A stretch of 64,000 nucleotides of DNA, from the NCBI RefSeq assembly GCF_000003815.2, contig NC_049980.1, positions 15,327,992 to 15,391,991 of the forward strand. Reading direction: 5' to 3'. The DNA comes from Branchiostoma floridae. Its lineage: Eukaryota; Chordata; Leptocardii; Amphioxiformes; Branchiostomatidae. This document shows, in pieces, positions 10,640 to 23,325 of the stretch (position 1 is its first letter; each line of letters begins with the position of its first letter). The translations under genes were made by a program, and so were the position numbers. A model generated the notes under the pieces. That model did no database searches. It worked only from the letters and a program-made list of their open reading frames with translations, and had not been told where the DNA came from.

Positions 10640-12590
10640 TAAATCTGCATAGGGGTAGGGGTGTACAAACCAAAACTCTCGGAAGGGCTGCGCTGTACCA
10701 AATCCACATAAAGTTGCTCCGACTATTCTTAAGCTTTAATTAGACTAACGTTATATTGGGAGATGGGCCCTGCATAAATTAGCTGGCTAGGTGAGCCCTG
10801 GTTGGATAGTGAGAGTAGCCAATTGTCACCTGAGCTGAGCTTTGGGGTTGTATTAGACTAATCAGGCAGTGAGGACTCAGGTATGTGTGCGTGTTATGTA
10901 GATTATATAGACTGTAGTGCAACACCGTTAGTTCCCCATCATCCCCGTATTGTAAATAGACCTGGTATGTCTGTAACTGTACACTTTGTACCTCAGGACC
11001 CGTTGTTGTATATCTGTATAGTAATATCTGTTTCGGATATTTGGGTAAAACATAGGTCATTAGATAAACACGAGTAGCAGACAGAAATCAGACTGATTTG
11101 GCCTTTGAGTTTATGATAGGTTGAGAAGCCAGATCCCAAACCTTTGTCTATTACACCACTGATCCATGGTTCTGTTGTTTACGCATTCACTTTTTACAGT
11201 TACAAAATTCTTGAAAAACCTGAAAGTTAAGGAAATGTTAAATAGCCCACCCTTGCACCCCGTCACATACACATGGTGGCATGTTGCTACGTAGGGTGGT
11301 GTGAACAAATATTGGATAATCATTAACCCAACACTACCAGTAAGTCGATAACCTATGAAAAAGTCCTCGCCAGACCACATCACTGAAAAGCTGTCCATTT
11401 TCCGAACGCCACAGACTGTTGTCAAAGGAACTTCTGAACAAAGAGTCTACTTCACGATTGTAGGTGAGTTGATCAATTTTTGGTGCGCAAATGTGTACTA
11501 CTCCTTTAATATGTTGGTACATTTAGTTAGAATTCACTTTTACAAAGGTAATGAACCAGGGGATAAAAGGACGTACGACTCATGTACCCGACAAGAAGGC
11601 GAGCTCGGCTTGACAAAATCCAGCCGACTTGTTCCACCACTTAACATTCTCCAGCAACACCATGTGCCTAATGCCTACCGTAAACACAATGCACGTACTA
11701 GTTGCACTGTGACTAGACTGACTAGAATGACAGGTGTGGGCGTAGATCTATATGACACTTTATATTGGTTTTGGCTTCGTCATATTGTCTCTTGCACAAC
11801 CCAATTGTTTGGACAATAATCAAATATACAGATGAAGTTTGAAAGGCCAATTATTCGTAACCCTACAAGGATGACATGGTTCACTTTGAACAGACGGATA
11901 TTATCACAAAAAGGACTAATGAGCTTCGGGCCATGTGAGTGACCTGACTCTCTGGAAGGCACTTTTAGACGTAAGCAAAACACAATCAACCATGCAGAAC
12001 AATGGCTTGTTTGTGTAGGAGCATTCACGTGGTTTGTGTACGGTGATGATGAGAACTGCCTCCCAAACAATCCCTCCGTCGCTTGAGACGGGAGTAATAG
12101 GGTAGCCTCTCTGGGGTAAAGTAAACTCCACCCTTTGGAACTTAGATCTGTATCAACAATGCGTGCTGCGGAAAACATGTGATACTTTCAAGTGCACGGA
12201 ACAGGGGTTAAAGCAACACAAACACGGTATTGAAAGAGCAAGGGCGCTTCTGGGGTCCCTCCCGAACAGCAGTGCAAGACAAGAACGTCTCCGCTACAGG
12301 TAGTCTCTTCCAGACTCCGGCCTGGCTGAATAGTAATAGGGGACTTTGGCCAAGTTATATAGGAATAAAAGTCTAGTAGGAATTGATTGACCCAAGGACC
12401 TAGGAGTGAACTGACCGGCCGGCGGTGATAGCTGGATAGACTGCAAAAGACTGAAATCCCATGGCAACTTGTTTAGCCGAATTCATCTTTTTTCATTCAG
12501 AGCTGACACGTCTGCTTGGAGACTAGCTACAAGTATGTCTGTTCTGTTTGATCGTTTATGTGCGTCGTATTCACTCTCTAGTTACCATAC
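10640..12590. other. Intergenic, no gene recognised
   Basis: Several open frames of 60-150 codons exist on both strands (for example 11355-11819 plus, 11780-12178 minus). None shows a family signature, and they overlap one another. I see no RNA gene. Confidence 0.4.
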
Positions 12591-12596
12591 TTTCTT

Positions 12597-12795
12597 CTAG
12601 AGGTTGTGACCGCTGATTTGACAGATCGCTCAACGAATTTATATTTCATGTATATATGAATAACTATTCTTTTACGTGTTATGTGTTTTGCTGTCTTTAG
12701 ATCATACTTTAAAAGCTTGGATCATATTCAAATCATACAAGCAATCTAATTTTGGTCGCGGTACAGTCGCTTAGCTTTTGTAGTCTAACGGAAAG
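12597..12795 (+). mobile_element. MITE-1 copy b
   Basis: Forward copy, about 200 bp. It has CTAGAGGTTGTGACCGCTGA, then gacagatcgctcaacgaatt, the 'ttgctgtctttagatcatac' core and the right end 'tttggtcgcggtacagtcgc'. It lies about 165 bp upstream of the CYP7-1 start codon and could sit in its promoter or leader. Confidence 0.85.
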
Positions 12796-12960
12796 GCCCA
12801 AAGAGGGATTAAAGTTGTCAACAGAAAATAATTTCTTTTAAATTTCGTTAAAAAAAGGTGCCGACAAAATCCATCTATAACCTGACGTGTCGCGTCTGGT
12901 TTTCTTTTTTCAGTCGCAGCGCCTGCCGTTCCTTAACGTGAAACAGGACTGCACCTCGGG

Positions 12961-15900
12961 ATGATTTCTGGGATTCTGGCCGGCTGTTTGGTGGTGTTGG
13001 TGGTGGCCATTTTGGTACAGGCTGTCGGCAGGAAACGGTGGGTACATGTACATGTAGTTTGTTTACAACACGTACGACATCAGCGGAGATACAATATTGA
13101 CTTACCGATAAAGCATTGGGTTCGTCATCTAATGCAAGACTGGAATGTGTGTGTATCGTTTGAGCTGGACGTGCTGTGGTCTTATTTTATTGTAGCAGAT
13201 AGCTTGTGTTTGGGCCCCCGACATCTTCCAAGGAGATAAACTGAACAAAGAAACGACGGATTTCCATGATATGCAGTTTGCAGGAACTTAGGACAGAGAT
13301 GTAGATAACGAATTGCAATTGACGCAAATTAGCACTTAATTTGAATATTAATGAGTAAAATCCTGTAACACCCAAATCCATGTAACATGTAATTTGTGGC
13401 AGATGGACCATTAACAGATACCAATTGTGCAAACGAGTTTAATTTGGATAATAAAATCAAAAGTGCCATGTTCTTCTAAGCGGTAAATGATTTGACTCTC
13501 AACACGTGTATAAGGTAGTCAAACGTATTTGCATAATCTGAATATTTCATGCCAATATGAAGTCTCCGAACTCTTGTTTAAGGGGTATTCTTAATTGATA
13601 GACTCTACAAATTTCCCTTCTTCTTGTTTATATTATTCACATGAAATAGCCCGCCTGTGTTGCATTTGTCCTAGTGCCGCTAATCCCCCTCTTATATATA
13701 CATGTATGTACTGGATGGCGATCGCTGAGCGACCACACAGTACAGCGACCACACCGTTTTATCACCTTTGATCTTATAATTGGTGATTTGATGCACTATG
13801 CAAAAGTACGATTAAGAAGACAACAAAACACATAAACCTAAAATATCGTTCGTTTGAAGAAATTCATCGAGCGATCTGTCAAATATTTGGTCGCTCAGCG
13901 GTTGTAACCTCTTTAATGGACAGGCTTTCGTGTTAGCGTTAGTGTCAGCATTCCTAACATGTAAACACCAGATGACACGGCAGACGGATTTTCTCTCTTT
14001 CCTGCAGAGACCCGAATGAACCTCCCCTTGAGTCTGGTCCCGTGCCCTACCTCGGGGTGGCGCTACAATTTGCCATGGACAGTCTCAAATTCATCCGCTC
14101 GCGACAGAAGAAGTACGGAGACGTCTTTACGGTGAAGCTTGCCGGAAAGTACACGACATTTGTCCTTGACCCGCACTCCTACAGCGACGTCATGCGACAG
14201 CACAAGTAAGTGCAGATCATCTGACAAACTTGCGGACACTGTTAGTAACCACTAAATACTTTTGCCAAGCATGATTTCGGTGCCGACTGCCTGTGTGTCT
14301 GTATGTTTGTTTGTCTGTTTGAGAGATAGCTCTTGGAGCAGAGAGTAAGGGATGTAGGTTTCGACCCCTAGCAGCTTTTTGGAACTGCAGTGGCCTATTG
14401 TGTTTCATACCTTAACAAATAACTCGACAGGGATTTGATGGATCGTGGAGATGTTTAGGTTCCCCCCTTATTAGGCCTGACTTGACTTACGTGACCTCCT
14501 CCACCACCCGAACCACCATGGCCAAGTTCCTGTCCTGCATGGCCTTCCTCTATTGAACATGCTGGCGCTAGTACTTGCTAAATGTTCCTGTTTGCTTTGT
14601 AGGATTCTTGATTTCAAAACCGTGGGGATGGACATAGTAGAGCGTGGATTTGGGACGACGCACTTCGAAAAGACGGGCCGCGCGCACGTGCTGCACACCG
14701 CTGACGCCTACTTCCCTGTCCACCTGCAGGGGAACGCCCTGGACCCGCTCACGAACACCATGATGGGGCATCTACAGACAGCCATGTTGGCTGATATAGG
14801 TGAGGCAGCTTAGGCTTCCGATCTGGTTTCAACCCATGAAGCCCTGGCCTGTCACACATTCAGGACTTTTACGAGACTTTTCTTCCGACCACTTTCCGGC
14901 TAAGGTTAACGTCAAATTTCCAAATCGGGAAACGGCCGGCTGTTTTTGGAAACGAAAAATAGAAACATATGACCATTTTTCAACAGTTTTTAAAAGCCTG
15001 GTCAAGTAATTAGAATACCTTTATATGAGGTTGTCCGCACTTCAACCTATTCATACAAATCTAAGAGTTTGTGGTGGCGTCAGTTTATTTCTATTATCAT
15101 TCCCCTTGTGACATAACGTAGGGTCGGAAACTGGCTGGAAGAAGGACGGGCTGTGGTCCTTTGTCCGCCGCATCGTCTCTGAAGCGTCCTTCCTCACCAT
15201 CTTCGGCAAGCACAAGTCACAGACAGTGGAGCAGGAGCGCGCGCGGCTCATGGTCGTCATGGAAACCTTCTGGGACTATGACAGGAAGTTCCCACAGGTC
15301 GTGGCGGGAATACCGTTCTGGATGTTGGGGAAAGCTAAGGAACAACGGGATTTCCTTCTGGTGATTCTATACGCTTGTCATACGTGTTTTTACAAAGGTG
15401 TCTTGTTACAGCACACGGGCGTGCATATATGCACACACAAATATACGTATACACAAGCATAGGTGCTTACTCAAGTTCCTCAAGCCTCATAGTATTTAAT
15501 TTATGCAACAGAGACAGCGATTCCTCAGCCGTACGATTAGGGCTGTTGCACCCCCTTTCCACGGGAGGTGGCGACCGCTGATAGCCTGAAGTCCAGCCTT
15601 GTTAGCTTTGTTCCGCTCCCAAAGGTCGCTACAGCTAACAAGGCTGGACTCCATGCTAGACCGCTGAGCCACCACTGAGCGACTAAAGCAAAGATCTGAC
15701 AGATCGCTCAACGAATTTCTTAGATGACTATCTAATTCTTTACGTTTTGTTTGTTTTATTGTCTTTAAATCATACCTTACGAACTTGCGTATATATATCA
15801 ACAACGAAATCAACTGTCACTCAAATCCAATTTTGGTCGCCGTACGCTCGCTCAGCGATCACCGTTTGGCGGAAAGAGTGTAGTCACATGAGCACGTATA

Positions 15901-18094
15901 TCAGGTCCGTATGAGATCCGTACTGACATTTCGTGTCATCGCAGAGTCGTACGCACAATACGCACGCTCAATTGTTTTGGGCCAGTTTTGGAACCGAGCT
16001 GTGCGTAAACCCGCGTATTCCAAACCGACACAAACGATTGAGATGCGTATAAGGTGCGTATTGTGTATATGAAAAAATGCAAATACGGACCTTCTATGGA
16101 CTTGATATACACGTTTGACTATGCCCAAATAGATACCTACATTCATGTCTGTTTCAAACCTGATGATTTCAACATAATCCTCCCCATGGCCAGGCGTTCC
16201 TGTCTAAGGATAACCTGAACCGGAGAGACGTTCTGCAGCTGATAGAGCAGCGTGACGAGGTGTTCTGTGGAGGCGGGCTGAGCGGGAAGGAGCTGGCAGG
16301 CGCGCACTTCTCCACTGTGTGGGCCTCACTGGTGCGGTCAATATACATTCCTCATATACTTCTATCAGAGTGGAAATCATTTTCTTGATACTCTTAAGTT
16401 TTAAGTTTAAGGTAGTTTGCAATTCAGAAGAAAAGTTTATTTAGTATTACATTCAAAACGGTTTTTCCAACCGTATGTCTTCACACAACACACTATGGAT
16501 CGGTAATGTTAACCTACTATGTGTGACAAAAATGTTGAAAGCCGAAAGCCAAGTCATTTAAGTACGCCTTTTCTTATTTTAGTTTCAGGTGAAATGATAA
16601 TGATAACTCATGTACGTAAGATTACCCAGCAGGACATAAACGTGGTTTGAATATTTTTGCACCTCTCTCACATCCCTTGTGATGTCTTGCCTGCAGAGCA
16701 ACACTCTACCCACGGCCTTCTGGACACTCTTCCACCTCCTACAGGATCCTGTCGCCATGGCTGCAGTCAGGAGGGAGGTGGAGACGGTACGAGTATCTCT
16801 ACTCTGCCTCTAGTAGGGCCATTACGCCATCTTTCCTATAGAGACTGTGAGCGCTGAGCGACCGAAAGTCTAAGAGATCGCTCAATGGCACACGTTTGAT
16901 TTTTTTCTGGTTTGCCGCATTCTGTTGTCTTTTGAATCATACTTTATCCTGCATCAGACCCCAATCATAGAATCAGTGGTCTTACGAATAAAATCTGGTT
17001 GCTCGATGGTCGCACATTGATCGCCGTTTACGGACGCTCACGTAGATGCACAGATAAGGTTATACAACATTAATTGCTATACATACTGTGTTAGAGTAAG
17101 CTCTGTGTTGGAATGTGCCTAATTAAGACTTCATATTTCAGGCGTTGAAGGAAACAGGACAGACTGTGACCGGATTCCGGGATGGAGGGGAGAAAATAGA
17201 CTTCACCAGACAACAACTAGCCGACATGACCTGCCTCGGTAAGGTCCACTTTCCAGTTCAGGGTAATCGCCGAGTAGAGACCAAAATTGAATATGTAACA
17301 CCTTAATTTTTTACAATATATCATTCAACATATAAAAGTATGGTTTAAAAGACCACCCAACACGGAAAAAGTAAGAAAAAATCGTTCTTTTTCGGTGAAA
17401 CTAGAAACAATCTGTCACATCTTTGCTCCAGGGAGTGTTGTGAACGAAGCTCTGCGCGTGAGCAGTGTCTCCATCGTTCTCCGCCAAGCTTTGGAGGAAA
17501 CCACAATAGCCCTTAACTCCGGCAGTACCTTCAAGATCCGCAAGGGAGACAGGGTGGCGCTGTTCCCACAAATCGTTCACATGGACCCAGAAGTCTATGA
17601 GGATCCAGAGGTTTGTTAAAATATTTTGTCCAGTTTACCTGTTTATGGTTAAGTTTCAGAAGTACATTGTAGTGCACTAGTATAAACAACAAGAACTATG
17701 AATTGCTCTGTTTGATAGCATTGATTTTCAAATTTAAATGTGTTTGTGAGAGTTGAACTACGGTGTCGGCGTATAATATCACTTACAAAACACTTTTTCT
17801 TATCTCTAGACCTTTAAGTACGACCGCTATCTGGAAAACGGTAAGGAAAAGACAACCTTCTACAAGAACGGCAAGAAGTTACGTCACTATCTCATTCCGT
17901 TTGGCATCGGAACTTCCCGCTGCCCAGGTCGTTTCTTCGCCGTCAACGAAATCAAACAGTTCGTCTCTCTCATCGTCTGCTACTTCGACATGGAGTTGAT
18001 TGACAAGGAGACTCCGCCCCTGGACCAGTCCAGGACCGGCCTTGGTGTCCTCCCGCCGAAAACCGACCCAATGTTCCGCTACAAGATCAAGTAA
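12961..18094 (+). CDS. CYP7: CYP7-type cytochrome P450, complete (CYP7-1)
   Basis: A microsomal P450 of the CYP7 family, whose vertebrate members hydroxylate cholesterol or oxysterols in bile-acid synthesis. The substrate here is inferred only. Nine exons: 12961-13037, 14008-14205, 14603-14799, 15122-15360, 16194-16331, 16697-16786, 17142-17238, 17432-17610, 17810-18094. All have GT/AG sites and phases that close to 499 residues (human CYP7A1 is 504). An N-terminal membrane anchor spans residues ~5-21, followed by the family's proline-rich [13 protein letters not shown]. The K-helix ExxR is Glu351-Ala-Leu-Arg354. The heme loop [11 protein letters not shown] places the iron ligand at Cys443. 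The C-terminus [13 protein letters not shown] closely matches CYP7A1. The start codon directly precedes the anchor. Introns 1, 4 and 6 each carry a MITE-1 copy. A paralogue lies in inverted orientation at 33.9-39.0 kb. Alternative: CYP8B-like, but the matches by eye are best to CYP7A1. Confidence 0.93.
13711..13916 (-). mobile_element. MITE-1 copy c, in CYP7-1 intron 1
   Basis: Reversed copy. It starts 'ggcgatcgctgagcgacc' and ends 'tggtcgctcagcggttg', with 'gacaacaaaacacataa' as the reverse of the shared core. It is antisense to the host gene. Confidence 0.85.
15590..15660. repeat. Inverted repeat in CYP7-1 intron 4
   Basis: gtccagccttgttagct and its reverse complement agctaacaaggctggac flank a ~25-base loop containing 'aaaggtcgct'. 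It abuts MITE-1 copy d. Confidence 0.7.
15653..15872 (+). mobile_element. MITE-1 copy d, in CYP7-1 intron 4
   Basis: Forward copy. It has 'agaccgctgagc', 'gacagatcgctcaacgaatt', 'ttgtctttaaatcatacctt' and the right end 'gctcgctcagcgatcaccgt'. It is in the sense orientation of the host gene. Confidence 0.85.
16836..17033 (+). mobile_element. MITE-1 copy e, in CYP7-1 intron 6
   Basis: Forward copy with 'gcgctgagcgaccgaaag', 'agatcgctcaatgg' and 'ttgtcttttgaatcatactt', and a more decayed right end ('gatggtcgcacattgatcgc'). It occupies most of this 355-bp intron. Confidence 0.8.
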
Positions 18095-18377
18095 CAATCA
18101 ATCAATCATCCATAGGAACCTGTTGACGCATGACGACTGTAGACTTGTCTAATGATCTGTAGACATCACAAAATGACCAAGTAGCCTTTTTCGTTCATTT
18201 CCTTTGATCCATCATCATGACCTTGCACTCATTTCCCTTTCCTCTAAATGTTTTCCATTTCAATCAGACTTTTAAAAGTGTTTATGCTACACCTGAATCC
18301 CTGGAGAAGGAGACTTCGATCTGTTAGTACCCGGCCGTCTTTCCTCAGCCAATCAGCAGCAGGGATTTCTTGTGACT

Positions 18378-18383
18378 AATAAA
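18378..18383 (+). terminator. Candidate polyadenylation signal of CYP7-1
   Basis: AATAAA 284 bases after the CYP7-1 stop codon, the first such hexamer on the plus strand downstream of the gene. Confidence 0.5.
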
Positions 18384-18399
18384 TCCACTTAGCGCACAC

Positions 18400-19740
18400 T
18401 TTTTTTTGAGAGCTTTGTTATTGCACGCCTTTGTATACTAACTACGCAGGAACATCATTTCTGCCTCTTCATATGAGAGTAGTTGGCAGCAGCCGATCAT
18501 TAGTTCACTAATAAACACGGTATAAGATGCCAATTTGCAGAGATGGGGCACTTACAAACGTCAATGTAGCAAATGGCAGGAAATAAAAGTAGTACTTACA
18601 AAACAGCTCCTGCAATTAGAATAATGGTTACCCAAAGGCCTCCCTAAAAGCTAGTGGTTATACGTAAAGCAGAGAGGACGTCAATCAACTGCAACCGCAT
18701 TGCCCAATGCGTGCAATAGTTTTTCCGTTTTGTGATTTTGCTGAAAGACTGACGTCAGAGAATCGTTACGGACCACTGAATACCAGCGGTGATAATGGCT
18801 TCACACGACAAGCAAAAAGCACACGAGTCAAACTGAGCTCAAGTTTGAAATAATTATTATTTCTGCTTTTGTCTTGACCTAAGAATAGAACTTCTCAGCG
18901 CACAGCAGATACTGGCAACACGTCGACAAGATGCATGATCACTGCAAGAGTAATCTGAACCGTCCAACATTATTAACACTGCGGTACGTGTATAATTGTA
19001 TGGACTTTCATTACGATATACAGTTGTGACGCACTCAAATACATATACTGATATGAAATGATATTACAAAACTATATAGATGTCATGATTGACGAAAGTG
19101 GCTTGGCCAACGTCATTCTAATCTGACATCCTGTTGCAGCTAAAAGCAATAAAAGGCAAATAAGTTATATTCAGTCGTTTACGGGGTAACTTTGTCATTA
19201 CGTCAGATCATCCGTAAATAAATACAAGTAATCGCAGCAAGTTACAAAGTGCCGCTCGTTTCAGAAGTGATTGTCATTGTCTCCTCTTGAACAACAATAG
19301 CATATAATATTGTTCTCATGATTCTGTTTGCTATCTTAGAAAATTCTATACTATCAACCACCGGTAGAAAACTTTCTTTATGAAATGTTTCCAAACCTAA
19401 AATCTAATAGTCTAGTAAGGAGAAGCATAGACAACTGGAGGTTCAACTTTGTGTACACACCAACTCTCGCATTAGCTAGATAGATGATAGATGACAGTAG
19501 ATATTGCACAATTCTGTCTGCTGACGTCACCAGTTGCTTTCCGTGACGTCATCGCGAACAATGGCTCGACATAATATGTCGTCGTCCTGCTGATCGAAAA
19601 CCTTTGACGTCGTCCTGAAAGACAAAATGTAAAAAAAAATGTTATCTTAAGGTGGCCCTGATTTCGTCAGGAATAAATGCGTTTGTGGGGCCGATATGAA
19701 ACTATCATCGGTACTAGTACTACTAGTACTACACCCCTGC
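18400..19740. other. Intergenic, no gene recognised
   Basis: No convincing exon or RNA gene. The open frames are short and AT-rich. Confidence 0.4.
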
Positions 19741-19747
19741 CCACCAG

Positions 19748-19954
19748 CTAGAGGCTGCGACCGCTAAGCGACAAAAGATTTCACAGGTCACTCAACAGAT
19801 TCCATGAATAGATAACGAATCTTATAACGTTTTGCTTATTTAATTGTCTTTTAGATCGTACGTTTACATCTTGTGTCATATTCCAATCATAAATCAATGG
19901 TCACACAAAGTCAACTTTGGTCGCTGTACGGTCGCTAAGCGGTCGCCGTCTACT
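19748..19954 (+). mobile_element. MITE-1 copy f
   Basis: The best-preserved forward copy. The left end is CTAGAGGCTGCGACCGCTAA and the right end is 'gctgtacggtcgctaagc' followed by 'ggtcgccgtctact'. The ends are inverted repeats of each other (GCGACCGCTNAGCGAC against GTCGCTNAGCGGTCGC). Confidence 0.9.
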
Positions 19955-20039
19955 GTACAGGACACCTTCCGACCAGTAGCGGGCCATTATGGTATGTTAA
20001 TAACCGTAACTCCCTAACGTCTATTTAATAAACTCCCGG

Positions 20040-20378
20040 TCACCCCCCGACAGTTGTTTTGTGCGCTGCCCTTTCGCGCGGGGTGAGTCGTGCCCGGTGT
20101 CCGCCCCTACATGACGTCAGAACAAAACCGACAGGCAGATTCAGACAGGCAGAATCGGAATGTCGAGTCGTGAGGAGGCGACTGAGCCTCCCCGTGGGGC
20201 GGGACACAATGGAGAGACCTCCCCTCGCTTGTACCAAGCCATTTGCCACTGTCTGGACGACATTTGGTGGAGGACGGTCGCCCCACCTAGCTCCAATTGC
20301 CGTGAATGTGTTTCCCATACGGAGAACAACAAAGCCAAGAGCCACCCCCGCCCTATCCAGTGTACATTCCACACATGA
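20040..20378. other. GC-rich block open in several frames
   Basis: About 340 bp of locally GC-rich sequence is open in two plus-strand and two minus-strand frames. One minus frame starts with a hydrophobic leader (MWNVHWIGRGWLLALLFSVW). No frame resembles a known family. It could be an exon of the minus-strand gene beginning at 21907 (a CTGGATAG acceptor and compatible phase exist) or merely CpG-rich non-coding DNA. Confidence 0.2.
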
Positions 20379-21678
20379 CAGAAACCGAGCTACAACTCAT
20401 GCCTCATTTCCATACCCAGTTTTGCCTTTAGTCCTTTATTTTTAGGTAAACAGATTACAGGCCAGATTGGCCACGCGCGGAGGGGTTATGACGTATTTTC
20501 CAGTCTCAGAAACATTGTCGTTACAGACAATTACTGAAACCAAGGAACTGAGAAGTTTCCTCTGACGTCATCGTTGTCTGCAGCAGACGTTCTCATGAAG
20601 TGAGATATAGATTAAATCATGCCTGGGCCTAACCTCTGCTTGGAGAGAAACTTTACCTGTCTGCTATTCACCAGATACAATGTTTAATCAAGGTGGTTTA
20701 ATCAAAAAGCAAAATTCAATGCTTTGGACATTAGAGGAATATTGAAAAAGGGATTTGATGAAAACACTTTGGCGATGTGACCGAGACAAATGGCTCAAGG
20801 CTGTGCAACAATGTGGAAAATAAGTTTTAAAGGTAAAAAAAACAGACTCCAAAGGTCACATCGACAGCAGGAAAACCCCAGTCAACGGCTGCAGAAATCC
20901 CTGTTTTTTTTGTTGAGATGATAATTTTGTTGCCAAATGTTTCACTTTAAGTGTTGGATATCTAAACTTAAACCGTTGAGTATTGATCAACAGAAAGACT
21001 GGGGAACCCCTTTGCCGTATCTACCAATGGTAGATCTGGCAATGTGCATCTGGGCAGTCGTTGAGAAAGGTATACAAGGTACAGTTCCAACTATAACAGT
21101 ACAGTGGGCTAGCTTAGGGACGCTCCGCTCCACTTGATATCTTCCATTTAGTCTGCTTCATACCTTTTGAAAACATCCGTTGTTGTTTGTGGTGATTAGT
21201 ATTATCATGATGCCATTTCTAAAGCTACTCACTGAAAACTTCACTAGCACTGTGACGAAATCACGCATCATGATATATTGTACCCATAGCCAGGGGACAG
21301 GTAGAGCAGTTATCAGTTTTAAGTGAAGGTTTCTTACCTTGTAAGCTGTGGATTTTTAGCCAAATCTTGGAAAGGATGTTCGTGGATTTTCTGATGTAAA
21401 GAAAAGGCAAAAAAATTCTTGTGTTAGCGCAGGCGAAGTTCACATCAGTGTCTTCAACAAGCAGGCAAAAAGCACATCAGTGTCTTCACCAATCCCGGAG
21501 TATTGCGGGTAGGGCTAACATGATGAGACCAAATGAGAAAGTTGTAGGATGTCGAATGCTACTTAACGTACAAAAAAGCTCACAAAAGGTGTCTCTATCC
21601 AGCTGTATAAACCAAGAAGAACAACTTCAATGTCTGAAATATATGGCAATAGGCCATGGACAACCAAAGTCCATTTAC

Positions 21679-21907
21679 CTCCTGCTCCCCATCTGCCGGA
21701 CCCTTCTCTCTGGCACTGCACAGGGAAACTCAGGCACAGCTCTTCCAGAAGACTCTCTATCAGACGAGTTCTTCCTTCTCGGACGTGTCTACGGATCGCT
21801 CCGATTAGGATACGAAAGCGTTGTTCGCGACTTATTTCGCCCGCCGTAACAAAAATGGATAACATGTCGACGATCAGGACCCAGTGAAGAAGTTTTCTCG
21901 TCAACAT
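21679..21907 (-). CDS. First exon of a probable secreted protein, unknown family
   Basis: On the minus strand an ATG at 21907 opens 76 codons plus one base, ending at a GTAAAT donor at 21678. The first ~23 residues (MLTRKLLHWVLIVDMLSIFV plus TAG) form a typical signal peptide. Beyond it is a basic, Arg-rich helix-like region with Glu/Leu pairs and two cysteines (ELCLSFPVQC). A TATA box (GGTATAAAATAGGG) lies about 105 bases upstream, which supports a genuine transcription start. Signal peptide plus short basic mature region suggests a peptide hormone or small secreted factor, but I recognise no family and found no convincing second exon. Confidence 0.45.
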
Positions 21908-22010
21908 ACTAGCGGGACGCCGCGATGAGGTGTGGAGCGTTCAGATGTGCTTTCCGAGCAGGTCCTTGCCACATCGGTGATGGTTTGGGGAGAACATTTC
22001 TCCTTGCCCT

Positions 22011-22018
22011 ATTTTATA
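22011..22018 (-). promoter_or_regulatory. TATA box upstream of the secreted-protein exon
   Basis: Minus strand TATAAAAT within GGTATAAAATAGGG, followed after ~105 bases by the ATG at 21907. Spacing is similar to genes A and B. Confidence 0.55.
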
Positions 22019-22319
22019 CCATCGTCAATGAAGGGTAACCCGGTCCCCTGTGGTGGAGGGACAATGGTGGAGAAAAATAGATGCGGTAGGAGGTCTGGGC
22101 TCGGATTGCGCCATTCGGCTGATGTGAGGTGTGGCACGATTCTGTTCCAGTCAAGGTCTTTCTCGTCGGACATCTCGTCACCATCAGGCGTGATGGCTTT
22201 TGCCATTCTCGCTTTGCTGCAACCTGCTGGATTGAAATAGTTCTTCAAGGAGTGCCATATGTCACCTATGGATAAATAGCCCGAATTGCAGAATGCCGAG
22301 GAAAAATGCAACCAAAGTG

Positions 22320-23220
22320 GAATATAGCCAAAAAAGCAGCTTTTCTTAATACATGTAGGTAATATAGTAATAAACCTATCTTGTCTGCTTATCTATCTAC
22401 AGCTTAGTAAAATCAACATTGCCAGTGTAGACATTTCGAAATAAAAGCAAGCATTGCTCAAACCAAATCATCAACGAAATCAGGAATTATTTCATTCGTT
22501 TTCTTGCAGCAGGAAATCACCGTAACATGAATGTAAAGATTTGTTTCTGAGAGAGGATGGTATATCCTCATTCATTATTGAATTTCCTAATCTACAAGAA
22601 GATGTAGAAGGGTAAACTCCAGCAAAGCTGAATCTCAGGCTCCACGGAGCAGCGGTCCTTTGACAAAGAAGAAAAGAAAGACGAAAAGGTCCCGACTGCT
22701 CCAGGGCACCGGCAGCTTGAGAAATGTTATGATTTTGTCTTTCTACTTCTGGTTGGATATTAGAGTTTCCATTCGAGGCTATGATTCTTGTCGGGATGTC
22801 GCTCTCTTTGTTAACAAAGGCTTACGTCAATTATGCTTGCGTGGTATTCCTTTAAGGACGTCATCTATACAGAGGATGCCATGATATCATAGCCGTCACC
22901 ATAGCGATGAGATCACGACGAGACACACACCACGTGCAACCTCACGTAAACAAAAGATGCACTGAACCCGCAACAATGATAAACAGTGTCGGCATAAACA
23001 TTGGCGTCTGATCGTGTGTTTGGGCTACAAAAGAAGTTCAACTGTTCAGATATTTTGGGTGTGGACGGCAATGCAGTGTTGAGATCACATGCCTCAACTT
23101 TTCCTGGTTCATTTCGATGTCCTCCTCCCACGCGAGACACATACTCACACTCACATACATACATACAAACGTATAGACAAACGCAAGCATCCATACATTC
23201 ACGGGCATTTCACGCACACA
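22320..23220. other. Intergenic, no gene recognised
   Basis: No family signature. The open frames on both strands look like chance. Confidence 0.35.
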
Positions 23221-23225
23221 GAGGT

Positions 23226-23231
23226 GCGCAT

Positions 23232-23305
<74 letters not shown>
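23226..23305 (+). repeat. CA then GA microsatellite
   Basis: (CA)n followed by about 60 bp of (GA)n, immediately before a tRNA-derived SINE. Confidence 0.95.
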
Positions 23306-23325
23306 CAAGAACCCAAACCAACCCG

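Noticed and set aside
11355-11819. 154-codon plus-strand gene
   Set aside because: No recognisable domain, low-complexity composition and overlapping minus-strand frames. Judged chance.
20059-20445. 128-codon plus-strand gene
   Set aside because: Several overlapping frames on both strands are equally open, and there is no domain, signal or splice support for this one.
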